DNA of 64,000 nt from Lentibacillus juripiscarius JCM 12147 (GCA_001311805.1 BBCA01000012.1:1-64000); one strand, 5' to 3'; numbered from the stretch's first letter, positions 29,005 to 40,242 are shown. Program-made: numbers and translations. Notes: a model not told the origin generated them from the letters alone.

Positions 29005-30773
29005 CTATTGCCCGGGCTGCTGCGGCACGTTAAGTGCAAAAAGTTGTGCCTTCATTCATTCTGCTTCTGACAGTAATGGTGCCGTCATGGGCTTCGACAA
29101 TATTTTTGGCAATCGCCAGCCCGAGTCCGGTCCCTTTTTTCTTTCCATTCCGTGTCCGGGACTTATCATCCTTGTAAAACCGTTCAAACACAAATGGTAT
29201 GTCATCTTCCGGGATACCGGCACCATTGTCCTCAATAGACACATGGAAACTGGATTCCGTATTCTCCACAGTGACAGTGACAAAGCCATTTTCCCCGGTA
29301 TGGCGGATTGCATTATCAATTAAATTGGTAAACACTTGCTCCATTCGGTCCGGGTCCATTTCAACCGTTTCTCTTTCCAGTTGTTTCTCCAGACTTAGTG
29401 TCACATTATTTTCTTCTGCCAGGCCTTTAAATTTCTTTAAAATACGATCTGCATAGGCATTGACATCAACAGATTCCTTGTTCAGCTGATTGTGACCGGC
29501 TTCCATCCGGGCTAGGTCAAGCAATTCATTGACAAGCCGGCCCATTCGCTTCGATTCCTCAAGGATAATCTGTGCCAGTTCATTTTTTCTTCTTTCGATT
29601 CTGCAACGCCATCAACGATTGCCTCGCTGTATCCCTGGAGCATGGATATAGGTGTCCTTAGTTCATGGGACACATTGGCAATGAAATCTTCCCGCAATTT
29701 ATCGGACCGTCTTTCCTCCGTCATGTCCCGGAGTACTGCGACAGCCCCCCGGACATAGGACTGATCATATAGGGGAGTCATAATCATTACCCATGTGCGC
29801 CCCTGTGTCGTGATTTCCTGAAGTGCTTCATTTTCATCATGAATAACACTTTGCAGCAGCTTATTCAACGGTTCCGGGGCCCTTGGACTATCTTGTTTCT
29901 TCTCCAGACCGTTCTCATAATATAAGTTTTCAATAAACATGTCAGCAGGTGGGTTCGTTATTAACATATCTCCATTGCGGTTAAGCGTAATGACCCCATC
30001 AGCCATCGAACTGACAATGCTGGAAAACTGTTCTTTTTCCTGTCTTAGCGCATTAATATGAAATTTGAGCTGTCTGCCCATCCGGTTGAATGCCATTGCC
30101 AATTCACCAATTTCATCATGGGTGAGTATCGGGACTTTCGTGTTGAACTCCCCCCTTGTGAGATCAATTGCCGCCTCTCGCATTTTAATCAATGGAGATG
30201 TAATTCTCGTAGAAAGAAAAAAGCAAAGATGGTCGTGAGAACAATGGCAATCCCGGCGGCTAGCAGAATAATTTTGGTTGTTTCATTTTTCGTCTCGTTC
30301 ACAATATCCAATGACTGATAAATAAATACGGCACCATCCTGACCAACAATTGGCGTGCCAACTATCATTGCTTTGATATTTGTATCAGGGAGTATGGTTT
30401 GTTTTCTCACATTCTCCTCGTCTACGAATACACTCTTCAGTTCTTTGTCATTCCGCAGCCATTCAGAGTCAAGTTTGTTCAAATCACTGTCCGAGCTATC
30501 TGATGTCCAGAATGTCCCGTCTCCAAAAATGACAGAAACCCGGCTTAAGGGGTCTTTCACCAATTCAGCGTTGTCCAGTGCCAGTTCACGGTCATCGTAT
30601 TGTTCAGCCATTCTTGATACTTTTTGTGCGGTTTGCATCATATCTTTTTCCGCCTGGCTGACATGAAAGTTCTCAAAAAACTCCAGTAATAACACGGTTA
30701 AGATAAATAGTACAAAAGAAACTAGCAATAAGATAGTTATTGCTAGTTTACCTACAACACTGCGCCAGAACAT
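29005..30773 (-). CDS. resE: Sensor histidine kinase ResE
   Basis: Membrane kinase that senses oxygen limitation/redox state and phosphorylates ResD. Order: first transmembrane helix (residues about 9-30), extracellular region, second helix (about 165-187), HAMP, PAS-like domain ([18 protein letters not shown]), phosphoacceptor [16 protein letters not shown], and ATPase boxes ([35 protein letters not shown]). Breaks near 30200, near 29580 and an extra T near 29040; repaired stop is TAG at 29005 (PQQPGQ end) and length about 589. ATG 30773 overlaps the resD stop. Confidence 0.95.
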
Positions 30774-31489
30774 TATGCATCATCCACCTCAAACTTGTAA
30801 CCGACGCCCCAAACCGTCACAATCATATTGGCAGCTTCTTTTGAGACCTTTGTCAGTTTTTCGCGCAGGCGCTTTACGTGTGTATCAACTGTACGCAAAT
30901 CTCCAAAGAATTCATATTCCCAAACTTCTTTGAGCAATACTTCCCGGCTGAATACTTTGTCTGGTTCTTCGGCAAGAAAACACAAAAGCTCATATTCTTT
31001 AGGCGTCAGACTCACTTCATTCCCGTCAGCTGTCACTCGGTGTGCATCATAATCAATAGTCAGGTGTGGAAATACAATGAGATTTTTGGTAGGTGTTTCC
31101 GCCTCATTATAATCATGGGATGAAACCCGTCTCAGAATGGCTTTCACACGAAGTACCACTTCTCTTGGACTGAAAGGTTTCACAATATAATCATCACTTC
31201 CTACCTCGAATCCCTGTACACGATCAGATTCTTCCCCTTTTGCTGTAAGCATGATGATCGGTGTTGTTTTCTCTTTGCGCAATTCCTTTGCCACTTCAAT
31301 GCCATCCATTCCAGGCATCATGATATCAAGCAAGATAACTTCATAATCATTCGTTTTTGCAAATTCTAATGCTTCCGTCCCATCAGCCGCTTCTTCCACG
31401 ATAAAATCTTCTTTTTCCAGATACATTCTTACAAGGCGGCGAATCCTGTCTTCATCATCGACAACCAATATTTTTGCATTCGTCTCCAT
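30773..31489 (-). CDS. resD: Response regulator ResD
   Basis: OmpR-family regulator of aerobic and anaerobic respiration genes. Receiver domain with VVDDEDRI, the phospho-acceptor Asp in ILLDIMMPGMDG, Lys in VKPFSPREV; winged-helix DNA-binding domain ending in DTHVKRLREKL and VWGVGYKFEV. ATG 31489 follows GGGGGGAT; the longer in-phase start at 31504 is within that site. 238 residues, intact, in the resABCDE order. Confidence 0.97.
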   Translation of the reverse strand: METNAKILVVDDEDRIRRLVRMYLEKEDFIVEEAADGTEALEFAKTNDYEVILLDIMMPGMDGIEVAKELRKEKTTPIIMLTAKGEESDRVQGFEVGSDDYIVKPFSPREVVLRVKAILRRVSSHDYNEAETPTKNLIVFPHLTIDYDAHRVTADGNEVSLTPKEYELLCFLAEEPDKVFSREVLLKEVWEYEFFGDLRTVDTHVKRLREKLTKVSKEAANMIVTVWGVGYKFEVDDA

Positions 31490-31564
31490 GCAAATCCCCC
31501 CCACTATTGAAAATATGACATCAGCCTTAAACCAAGCCGATTGCTAACTATTTGCCACCAAGTG

Positions 31565-32755
31565 TTATGCGTAGGAATGAAGTCCTGCCAATAGCAGGTT
31601 GACTGCAATCAGGTTAAACATGATGATCGCAAATCCTCCTGCGGCAAGCCATGCAGATTTCTCTCCATGCCATCCGCGTGAAAGGCGCAAATGTAAGAAT
31701 GCAGCATAAAAGAACCAAGTAACCAGGGCCCATACTTCTTTAGGGTCCCATCCCCAGAACCTGTCCCAGGCAATCTGTGCCCAAATGGCGGCAAAGATCA
31801 GACCACCAAGTGTGAATACTGGAAATCCAATAGCAACGGCTCTGTACGATATCTCATCAAGCATGTCCGGTTTTGCTTTTTTGAGAAATGGCTGAATAGC
31901 AGCTCCTACACGTTTGCGCAGGATTAATCTGGCCAGACCATATAAAATTAATCCAGTCAGTACGGACCAGATAAGCGTGTTAAACTTCCTTGCCGCATCG
32001 ACACCTTTCATCCATCCTGGAGCCTCGAACAAGGCACCCATCCGATCACCTGTCAGCAGTTCGCCTTTATTTGGTCCGGCGATTGGCGGCAAATGATAAT
32101 CAGTTGTTACAGTTTCTCCGTTAAAGGAATACTCGAATTCGGCAGAATATCCAGCTGCATTAAAACGCAACAGAAATAATGCTGAACCCAGCAAAGATAA
32201 ATAGAGAAAGCAGTATAACCTCAAGCCATGTCGTCCGCTTGCTGCTGACGGACTGATCCACTTGTCTGATTAAGTAAATTAGTCCTGCCACGAAACTGAT
32301 GGATAAAATGGCCTCGCCCAGTGAAACGGTCGTTACGTGGATGTAAAGCCAGTGACTCTGGAGCGATGGAACAAGTGGTGCAATTTCAGTTGGGAACATG
32401 CTTGCAAAGGCGATAACAATAATTGCTATTGGAAGTGCAAACAAGCCCAAAATATTCAATCTATAGATGAAATAGATGATGATAAATGCAAAAACAAGTC
32501 CCATCCCGAAAAATGTCATAAATTCAAACAAGTTACTGACGGGAGCATGCCCGCTTGCTATCCATCTCGTAATAAAGTAGACAATCTGCGCGAGAAATCC
32601 AATGATGGTAATGGTAATCCCGATTTTCCCGCTGATACCCGCCTTCGAATCCTCTTTTTTCCTTTAATGGTTGCACCAAAGAAAAGGGTGGCAACCAAAT
32701 AAAGGATAAACGCCGTGTAAAGCATCGTGCTGCTTGTGTTTATTAACGAATCCAT
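31565..32755 (-). CDS. resC: Cytochrome c biogenesis protein ResC (CcsA type)
   Basis: System II cytochrome c maturation: with ResB it exports heme and ligates it to apocytochrome c. The multi-pass protein carries the tryptophan-rich WWD motif [19 protein letters not shown] near its C-terminus. Start ATG 32755 ([16 protein letters not shown]) after GGAGGAGGATATTTGT. Breaks near 32650, 32545 and 32200 scatter it in three frames; repaired length about 396 residues. Confidence 0.93.
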
Positions 32756-32787
32756 ACAAATATCCTCCTCCACATCCGCCTGAATGA

Positions 32788-34420
32788 TTATTCCAGCTCT
32801 TGCTGATCGTCAACCATGTTTACATTCGTATCGGCTATGATGTGTTCAATATCTTTTTTCAGGCCGAACCAGTTTTGTTGGTATGACCTGCAATCATCAG
32901 ACCTTCTCCGTTTGGATGCAGCCAGATTCTGCGATGCTGCCAGTACATTCCTTGTATAACACCTATCATAAAAATAGCTGCACCAATGATGAACAGTGGC
33001 AAAGTATGATCACGTCTGACAGTTAGTCCGCTGGCATACCGGGTTTCAAAGTCCTGGATACCCAATTTGTAGTCATTCTCACCAGTCGCATCAACATTTT
33101 GCCGATACCGACAAAGCTCATTTCAGGTTCTTCATTGCCGGGAGGATGAACTGTAAAAACAAATGCCGGGTTTCTTGGGAAATTTGTCTTGGACGCCGGC
33201 TCGCCATTGTCCAGTTCATAATCCGGATAGTATTGACTGACAACAACCTGGAATCCATTGTCTAACTTGTATTCCTCTTTAGGATCTGTCAAGTCAATCG
33301 TAAAAGAGCCGAGAGCCTGTTCATCAGGGTCGTCTGTTTCATGAACCTTAAAACTCATACTATTGAATTCATTTTGCTGATAGCCTGCCTGGTAAAGCGT
33401 GTAACCGTCAAATTCAGCGGATGATTCATCCGTATTTCGTCTTCTTTTACTTTCTCAAGCTTTGGATCGGCACCTGCCACACTTTCCCCAGTTTCCTTAT
33501 AAATAACAGCGTTTGTCTGATAATTTTTAGCTACTTGTCCCTCTTGCTCAATTGCTTCTTGGAATTTTTCATCGTCCTTATCATACGTTTCCAAAATGAA
33601 TTGTTTATTTTTGATGTGATATTCCCCTTCTGTTCCAGGGATGACAGTCTGTTCACCTTCCCTGACCCAGACATACTCGTCGAGATACATAAAGGGCGTA
33701 AAACGCAGCAGTGCTGCAATCAGGACGATAATAAGACCAATATGGTTCACGTATGGTCCCCAGCGGGAAAAACGCCCTTTTTCCGCTAGTACATGCCCAT
33801 TTTCTTCGCGCACTTTATAGCGCTGTTTCCGCAGCCCGGAAATCATTTTGTCTTTTTCACTTGCGGTTACATGTTCCGTTTCACTAAAGAGACGCTGCCG
33901 TTTGAGGAAAGTAGTATGCCGTTTCGGTTTTTGCATTTTCAGGGCCTTTGTAGAGCGGGACGAAACGATCGATGCTGCAGATGACCAATGAAATACCGAT
34001 AAGTGCAATCAACAGCATGTACCACCATAAACCGTACAAGTTATGGAAGCCAAGCTGATAGTAAATTTGCCCGAGCATTCCATACTGTGCTTCGTAAAAA
34101 ACAGACGGATCCCTGGAAACGGCATCGGCCGGTATGTATTGCTCCTGCGGGAAGATGGTACCTATGGCCGAAGCCACCAAGGCCAGTACAATAAGCCAGA
34201 CCCCTACCTTGACGGATGAGAAAAAGTTCCATATTTTATCAACAATTGATTTGTTGTATGTCTGCGATCGACGGGCACTTCCATCATAGCGCATATTAAG
34301 AAGTTTGCGCTGATCGTTTCCGTCAATATGCTGGTTGCCTTCCACCGGTTTGCCGCATGCTTCGCAAAGGACTGTCCCCTCCGGATTGACATGGCCACAC
34401 TCACATTTTATTTTTTCCAT
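32788..34420 (-). CDS. resB: Cytochrome c biogenesis protein ResB
   Basis: Partner of ResC in System II cytochrome c maturation. It starts with a zinc-ribbon-like segment (CECGHVNPEGTVLCEACGKP) typical of Bacillus ResB, then transmembrane helices around KVGVWLIVLALVASAIGTIF and LYGLWWYMLLIALIGISLV, a large extracellular domain and a final helix. It is in four or five frames as read (breaks near 33950, 33357, 33060 and 32875). Repaired stop TAA at 32788, length about 543. Confidence 0.93.
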
Positions 34421-34448
34421 TCAAATCCCTCACAATTGATGCATTCAT

Positions 34449-35023
34449 TTACTGTTCAGGCTGTATCTGCTGTAAATACCCCTCTATTTTATCAAGTGTC
34501 AGCCCGCCTTCTACCATTCAACAATTTCCCCATCAGGATCAATGAAAAACGTGGTCGGAAGCGGTCCGACGTGATAACTCTCCCTTACTTCTTTGTTGGA
34601 GTCATATGGAACAGGGAATGTTAAATCATACTTATTGATGAATTTCTCTACAACAAACTTTGTCGTGTCAAGGTTGACAGCAATAATTTCAATACCCTTT
34701 TCCTTATACTCGGGGTAAAGGGACTGCATGTATGGCATCTCTTTTTCACAGGGTTTACACCACGTGCCCCAGAAATTGAGCATGACGCCCTTTCCCTCGA
34801 AGTCACTCAGCCTGACGGTATCAAGCTCATTATTTTCATTAATTTGCTGGAGTTTGAAATCGGGTGCTTGTGTGCCGACGCTGACATCTGTTTTATCTTT
34901 ATTGAAATTGGATATCAACGCATATATCACAGCAACCAGCAGAACAGCCAAAATAATCGACCTGAATATCAAGCGATTTCTTTTTTTTATTTTTTTAGAT
35001 GCTTTTGCCTTTTCAACGTCCAT
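34449..35023 (-). CDS. resA: Thiol-disulfide oxidoreductase ResA
   Basis: Membrane-anchored thioredoxin-fold protein that reduces the CXXCH cysteines of apocytochrome c outside the membrane. One N-terminal transmembrane helix (residues about 20-40), then NFWGTWCKPCEKEMP with the active CxxC and the cis-Pro loop GPLPTTFFID. ATG 35023 fits the CGGGAGTGA site better than ATG 35029. The frame stops early at IVEW (34511); adding one A gives EMVEGGLTLDKIEGYLQQIQ and a stop at 34449, about 191 residues. Confidence 0.95.
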
Positions 35024-35075
35024 AGTCATTCACTCCCGATGTTATTGTATCATGGAAATACAGCGACAAATTTGT

Positions 35076-35823
35076 CTATTGTTTAACAATTTTATCGGTC
35101 GCTAAATGACGCATTTGCTTGACCTCATGTGGTGTGAGCGGTCGGCAGTCACCGGATTTCATTCCTTGCAAATGAAGAGCCCCATATTTTTCCCGTTTCA
35201 GTTTTGTAACCGGGTACCCGATTTCGTCCATCATTCGGCGGATATGTCTGTTTTTCCTTCATGAAGTGTTATTTCGAGAATGGTAGTATTTTTTTTTTCT
35301 TGTCCACTTCAAGTATTTTTATAGTTGACTGCTTTTAATAAGTCATTTTCGGAACGGACTCCCTTTTTCATTTGCAAAAGTTCTTTCTTGGATGGAATTC
35401 CTTTCAGCTTTGCCACGTATGTTTTATCAATCTCATATTTCGGATGCATTAACTGGTTGGCAAATTCCCCATCGTTCGTCAAGAGAAGGATGCCTGATGT
35501 ATCATAATCAAGTCTGCCAATCGGATAAATACGTTCCTTGACCTCCCCAAGATAATCGGTTACTACTTTTCTGCCTTTATCGTCTTTCAAACTGGAAATA
35601 ACGCCTCTTGGTTTATAAAGAAGATAGTATACAGGCTCTTCCTTTTCGAGGCGAACACCATCGACTTCAATCTCATCCCGCGGGGACACTTTGGTACCTA
35701 GTTCCATTACCACTTTTTGTTGACTTTCACTTTTCCGTCAACAATCAGTTTCTCCGCTTTTCTCCGCGATGTCACACCGCTTTGTGCAATTACTTTCTGC
35801 AGCCGTTCTTTCGTGCTTGTCAT
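35076..35823 (-). CDS. rluB: Ribosomal large subunit pseudouridine synthase RluB
   Basis: Makes the conserved pseudouridine in helix 89 of 23S rRNA. N-terminal S4 domain (TSRRKAEKLIVDGKVKVN), catalytic Asp motif YPIGRLDYDTSGILLLTNDG, and the C-terminal RHIRRMMDEIGYPV. ATG 35823 after AACGGTGAT. Breaks at an A run near 35712-35716, in runs near 35290-35330, and near 35255 hide both ends; repaired stop TAG at 35076, about 248 residues. Lies between spmB and resA as in B. subtilis. Confidence 0.93.
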
Positions 35824-35896
35824 TATATCACCGTTCTCTCTAATTGTTTCAACCATAATAATAGCGTTAACCATATGTTAACGCCAGTTGCAGGGA

Positions 35897-36432
35897 TTAT
35901 CCAAATAATAGGGTTACAATTATGATTGAAGCAATTATACCAACCAAGTCGGCGAGCAGTCCAACTTTTAATGCGTAGTTCATTTTTCGGATTCCAACTG
36001 CCCCGAAATAAACAGTTAAAATATACAGTGTTGTATCGGTGCTTCCCTGCATCGTTGAAGCAAGCCTGCCAATAAATGAATCTGGTCCGTGCGTGCCTAT
36101 CATCTCTGTGGTCATCCCTAATGCAGCTGTTCCCGAAATAGGCCGCACCAGTGCCAAAGGGATGATGTCCGGTGGTATTCCAATCGCAGTCAAAAAGGGA
36201 GAGATTAGCTGTATAAATGCTTCCAGTGCACCGGAACTTCGTAATATGGAAATAGCCACGATCATCCCAACCAAAAAGGGAGAAGTGAAAATGCCATCCT
36301 GACACCGTCTTTTCCCCCTTCTACAAACATCTCGTAAGCAGGCACGCGTTTCCACGTTGACACAATAAGAACAATCGCAATGAAACATGGAATCAGCCAA
36401 GTGCTGATTGTTGTGATAATACCCATCATCAT
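35897..36432 (-). CDS. spmB: Spore maturation protein B
   Basis: Membrane protein of the nucleoside-recognition (Gate) fold; SpmA, SpmB and DacB together are needed for full spore core dehydration and heat resistance. Characteristic LLPFLVGMIVAISILRSSGA, RPISGTAALGMTTE and MQGSTDTTLYILTVYFGAVG. ATG 36432 is fixed by CAGGAGGAA. A break near 36300 scrambles the N-terminal third as read (repaired: MGIITTISTWLIPCFIAIVL). About 178 residues. Overlaps spmA by 4 bp. Confidence 0.93.
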
Positions 36433-37012
36433 TTCCTCCTGAGGCTTCTGTAATAAAATAGACGGTCAATCAGCAGTGCACTGATAGAAGAAATGAGCGT
36501 CGCAATGATGGTTGTACCAACGATTTCCGTAGGGGACACCGAATCATACTGCATCCGGATGGAGATGACAGTCGTTGGTATGATGGTCAGGCTCGATGTA
36601 TTCAACGCCAAAAATGTAATCATCGACCTGGAAGCTTCATCCGAACCGCTCAGTTCTTTCATCTGCTCCATCGCTTTAATGCCCATGGGAGTTGCCGCAT
36701 TTCCAAGACCAAATATGTTCGCTGTAATGTTTGACAGAATATAGCCAATAGCTGGATGATCCTTCGGTATATCGGGAAATATTCTAAAAATAAGCGGTCT
36801 GAACAGCTTCGAAAGAAATTCCAAAATACCAGCATGTTCAGCAACTTTCATGATTCCAAGCCAAAAACCAATATGCTGATCAGACCGATTGATAATGTCA
36901 CCGCCTCTTCTGCACTCTCAAACAGCGCTTCATTGACCTCGTCCATGGTTCCATTAAACATAGCATAGACGATACCAATAATGGCCATCATTGCCCATAT
37001 AATATTAACCAT
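36429..37012 (-). CDS. spmA: Spore maturation protein A
   Basis: Partner of Spm[20 protein letters not shown] at the start, FWLGIMKVAEHAG, then YILSNITANIFGLGNAATP and MGIKAMEQM. A T run near 36866-36870 is one base short and breaks the first 50 residues from the rest. Repaired length about 194 residues. ATG 37012 overlaps the repaired dacB stop (37005-37007). Confidence 0.93.
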
Positions 37013-38107
37013 CGGCATTCATCCCGACAATCTGCTGGTAAACGGAAACGATATCAGCGAAAAACGATGCGGTCGGTCCGCGTTCAGCATATATAGGTGT
37101 CTCCGCAACTGGAACATTATCTGCGAAAAAACGGTCTTCCCTATGACATCCGAACGCTGGGAATCCTCGCGAATAAAAGTCTTTTTGTCTAGTTGCGGCT
37201 GCTGATTTTCACGCAGCGGGATCTTTATATCGTTATGCAAATAGCCAATAACCTGATCACTGCTGCCCTCCAGCCGGTAACGGTTCTGACCTTCCTCAGC
37301 GATGGTAGTCATGTCATAGTTTTTAAATCCCCACTCAAACAGCCCGGTATGGTCACGCCAGTCATCAGGTGCATTCAGCGTGACGGCAATCAGTTCCATG
37401 CCATCCTTTTCCGCAACAGTGACCAATGTTCTGCCGGCAGTGCTTGTGTAGCCGGTTTTCCCGCCAATGGTGTGCTGGTAAAGCGAGGTAAGTAACTTAT
37501 GTTTGTTGCGCCAGACATAGTCGCCATCTTCCGCCTTATAAATCTTCGTTTCTGTTACTTGTCTGAACACTTCATTATCCATGGCATAACACATCAGAAG
37601 CGCCATATCATAAGCGGTGGAATAATGATTGTCAGCATCAAGCCCATGCGGATTAGCAAAGGAAGTATTCGTCATCCCAAGCCACTTTGCTTTTTTATTC
37701 ATTAGATGAACAAAACCCTCTACACTCCCACCTACGTGTTCACTTATCGCGACAGCTGCGTCATTACCGGAACGCAGCATTAAACCGTACACAAGATCTT
37801 TTAGTTTGATTTTTTCACCTTTTTCCAGGTAAATAGATGACCCGATCGCATGAATAGCCCGGTCACTTACCGTCACCGTTTCATTCATTTTCCCTGACTC
37901 AATAGCAACGATGGCAGTCATAATCTTCGTAATGCTTGCAATAGGCCGCTGTTCATGTGCTTGCTTATTGTATAGCACCCTTCCTGAAGATTGTTCCATT
38001 AAAACAGCATTATTCGCCGACACTCCGGGCTTTGCTTGTCCAACAGACGGATACACCAGAATGCTGACGAGAAAACAGACAATCATCAATACGGCATAAC
38101 CACGCAT
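37005..38107 (-). CDS. dacB: D-alanyl-D-alanine carboxypeptidase DacB (PBP5*)
   Basis: Mother-cell carboxypeptidase that trims cortex peptides and limits cross-linking. Signal peptide (residues 1-25), then SxxK in [17 protein letters not shown] in [10 protein letters not shown] and KTG in [13 protein letters not shown]. Start ATG 38107 with GGGGGAAG upstream and a sigma-E type promoter. As read it is fused in frame to the tail of scpB; a terminator and promoter lie between, so this is false. An extra T near 37125-37130 shifts the end; repaired, it ends [14 protein letters not shown] at 37005, about 367 residues. Confidence 0.95.
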
Positions 38108-38139
38108 AACTCTTCCCCCTGCAGATGTGTTATCCTTAC

Positions 38140-38169
38140 AGTTTATGCGCCTGGAACAAAACATATGAC
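38140..38169 (-). promoter_or_regulatory. Sigma-E type promoter of dacB-spmA-spmB
   Basis: On the minus strand, GTCATATG (38162-38169) and CATAAACT (38140-38147) are 14 bp apart and match the sigma-E pattern. It lies between the scpB terminator and dacB. Confidence 0.75.
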
Positions 38170-38190
38170 TGAAATTGGACAGCTCTGATA

Positions 38191-38221
38191 CAAAACAAAA
38201 ATCCTTACACAAAGTAAGGAT
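38191..38221 (-). terminator. Terminator of scpAB
   Basis: Minus-strand stem ATCCTTAC / GTAAGGAT (38214-38221 and 38201-38208), 5-nt loop, then TTTTGTTTTG. Confidence 0.85.
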
Positions 38222-38240
38222 GGGAGGATAGTATATCCAG

Positions 38241-38825
38241 TTATTCGTCAGCTTGCTCATAAAAGTTCTCAAAAACAAATCTGCTTCTTGTTCAATCTCC
38301 TGTTCATTGATATCTTCCGGAAGCGGTGGGAGTTCGTCCAGCGACGTTAACCCAAAATAAGTCAGAAAGTCTTTTGTTGTAGCGAACAGGATCGGACGGC
38401 CCGCCCCCTCTTTTCTGCCAGCTTCCTCGATCAGTGCTCTAGTCATTAATGTCTGTACCGGCCGATCACTTTTGACGCCGCGTATTTCCTCAATTTCCGT
38501 CCTTGTTATTGGTTGCTGATAAGCAATAATGGCTAATGTTTCCAAGGCAGCCTGCGACATTTTTGTGGACTGTGGGGTCTCTAGAAGTTTTTTTGAAATA
38601 ATTGCTGTACTCCGGCTTTGTAGTTAAATAGAAAGCATTATGGGACCGCATGAGCAATATCCCACGGTCCGTGTTTTCATAATCGTACTCTAATTCTTCC
38701 AGGACATGTTTTACTGCCTCGTCCGTTATATCGAGTACTCCTGCAAGCTGTCGGACCGTTACCCCTTCATCGCCACTTGCGAACAGCAGCCCCTCTGTTA
38801 TAGCTTTTAATGCGTTCATTTCCAC
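38241..38825 (-). CDS. scpB: Segregation and condensation protein B
   Basis: Winged-helix (kleisin-interacting) subunit of the SMC-ScpAB condensin. [40 protein letters not shown] and [14 protein letters not shown] are typical. The likely start is GTG 38825 (spacing from GGGGGG) or ATG 38819. A break near 38580 splits it, and a T run near 38273-38277, one base short, hides the true end ([13 protein letters not shown], stop at 38241). Repaired length about 194 residues. Its two halves appear fused to scpA and dacB as read. Confidence 0.93.
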
Positions 38826-38841
38826 GATTAATCCCCCCAGA

Positions 38842-39566
38842 TTATTGAAAACATATAATTCACCAAAATGCTGTTCCTGCCGGCAGGTCACTTCATTATT
38901 TTTCATGAGCTCCAGAATTGCCATGAATGTAACCACAATATGGGATCGCGACGGATAGACAAATAGTTGGTCGAATGCAATCCCTTCCCTGCTTTGTTTT
39001 ACCGCATACAGTACTTCTGTCATGCGCTCCTTAAGTGGTATCTCCCCACTTTTGACTCTCGTATCCAAAGGTTTATTCCATTTATGACGATCTGTCATCC
39101 GCTTCAGGGCGTCGATCATGTCATAAATGGACAAATCCCCTTTCTGCACCGGCCTGCTTATTTCTGTATGAGAAAGCTTGATGGGTGGTCTTGTGAATGT
39201 CTGATTGGCTTCTGATTCTTTTTCTTTTAGCTCGTGTGCAGCCTCTTTATATTTACGGTATTCAATCAGACGCTGCACCAGCTCTTCACGGGGGTCTTCC
39301 ATATAGTCCTCATCAGGCTCTTCCACTTCCTGTTTCGGTATAAGCATCTTGCTCTTAAGCTCCAGCAATGTCGCAGCCATCACAAGGTATTCACTAGCAA
39401 TATTTAGCTCAAGCTGCTGCATGGTATGGATGTACTGCATATACTGTTCCGTGATTTGTGCTACGGGAATATCATAAATATCAATCTCATACTGATTGAC
39501 CAAGTGCAGCAAAAGATCGAGAGGTCCTTCAAATGCATCCAATTTAACGTGATATGATGGATTCAC
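38842..39566 (-). CDS. scpA: Segregation and condensation protein A
   Basis: Kleisin subunit of the SMC complex in chromosome segregation. KLDAFEGPLDLLLHLVNQYE at the N-terminus binds SMC; the C-terminal winged helix has VVTFMAILELMKNNEVTCRQ. GTG 39566 after AAAGGAGGCGGG. The T run near 38848-38852 is one base short; repaired, it ends ELYVFQ with a TAA at 38842, about 241 residues. The apparent continuation into scpB is an artefact. Confidence 0.95.
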
Positions 39567-39622
39567 ACCCCGCCTCCTTTCACGGGCCAGTTAAAAAAAT
39601 ATAGAAACTAGCGTAAACGCCT

Positions 39623-39652
39623 ATACAATTTGACGGCTGGATTCATAGGTTA
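39623..39652 (+). promoter_or_regulatory. Mother-cell (sigma-E/sigma-K) promoter of the YjcZ-type gene
   Basis: CATAGGTTA (39644-39652) matches the sigma-K -10 CATANNNTA and also sigma-E. AC (39625-39626) is 17 bp and ATA (39623-39625) 18 bp upstream. About 64 bp before the small sporulation gene. Confidence 0.5.
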
Positions 39653-39715
39653 TTAGTGCAAGATAAATGTATCAAAAAACATTTATCCGTTAAGCAAAAA
39701 AGGAGGAATATCACT

Positions 39716-39799
39716 ATGGGTTACAATTATGGCGGAGGTTTCTCGCTTATCGTCGTCCTGTTCATTCTCCTGATTATCGTCGGTGCCACTTGGATGTAG
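39716..39799 (+). CDS. YjcZ-family sporulation peptide
   Basis: 27-residue peptide MGYNYGGGFSLIVV... followed by a hydrophobic stretch ending in LLIIVGATWM. It has the Gly-rich head and single hydrophobic helix of the YjcZ/SscA small spore-associated peptides. AAAGGAGGAATATCACT precedes ATG 39716, one of the best ribosome sites in the window. Alone on the plus strand, with a possible mother-cell promoter and a strong terminator. Molecular role not well known; SscA of B. subtilis is involved in spore coat assembly. Confidence 0.9.
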   Translation: MGYNYGGGFSLIVVLFILLIIVGATWM

Positions 39800-39834
39800 T
39801 ACGCTGGGATCGTAATCACCAGTAATTATCACAG

Positions 39835-39867
39835 ACGAAAGCCAGCTTTAACAGAGCTGGCTTTCGT
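39835..39867. terminator. Bidirectional terminator between the YjcZ-type gene and ribT
   Basis: 13-bp perfect stem ACGAAAGCCAGCT / AGCTGGCTTTCGT (39835-39847 and 39855-39867), 7-nt loop. T-richness is modest on either side, but its placement between convergent genes supports the call. Confidence 0.8.
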
Positions 39868-40242
39868 CTAATCTTCTTTCCCATTTTCCTCATCGGTATC
39901 ACTGCATTTATTGTAAAATTGCTGTGTGAGATCATCGGCACAGACAGCATATTTATCTCCATACATCTGATGGACTTCCTTCACCATCTTTTTGCCGATG
40001 CCAGAATTTCGATGGGATGGATTGACCGAAATATGCTGGATGACAGCGTTAATCTCATCCTCAATCCTGATGCCAATTGCACCTATTACATCATCTTCCT
40101 TCCAAAGGAAAAGATGCCAGTTATCATTGGTCTCGTATTCCCTGATTGTTTGCTGCAGTTTTTTTACATCTTTTTCTTCAGGCATAAATGACAGCAATCC
40201 CATTGCAATCTTTTCGTGATTCTTTTTGTAACGAATTAACAT
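39868..40242 (-). CDS. ribT: RibT, GNAT-family acetyltransferase
   Basis: 124 residues, the size of B. subtilis RibT. HISVNPSHRNSGIGKKMVKE is the acetyl-CoA pyrophosphate loop of the GNAT fold. In B. subtilis it is the last gene of ribDEABH-T, and its substrate is unknown. Here no riboflavin gene is adjacent. ATG 40242 after TGAGGGATATGT. The stop lies beside the shared terminator. Intact. Confidence 0.9.
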   Translation of the reverse strand: MLIRYKKNHEKIAMGLLSFMPEEKDVKKLQQTIREYETNDNWHLFLWKEDDVIGAIGIRIEDEINAVIQHISVNPSHRNSGIGKKMVKEVHQMYGDKYAVCADDLTQQFYNKCSDTDEENGKED

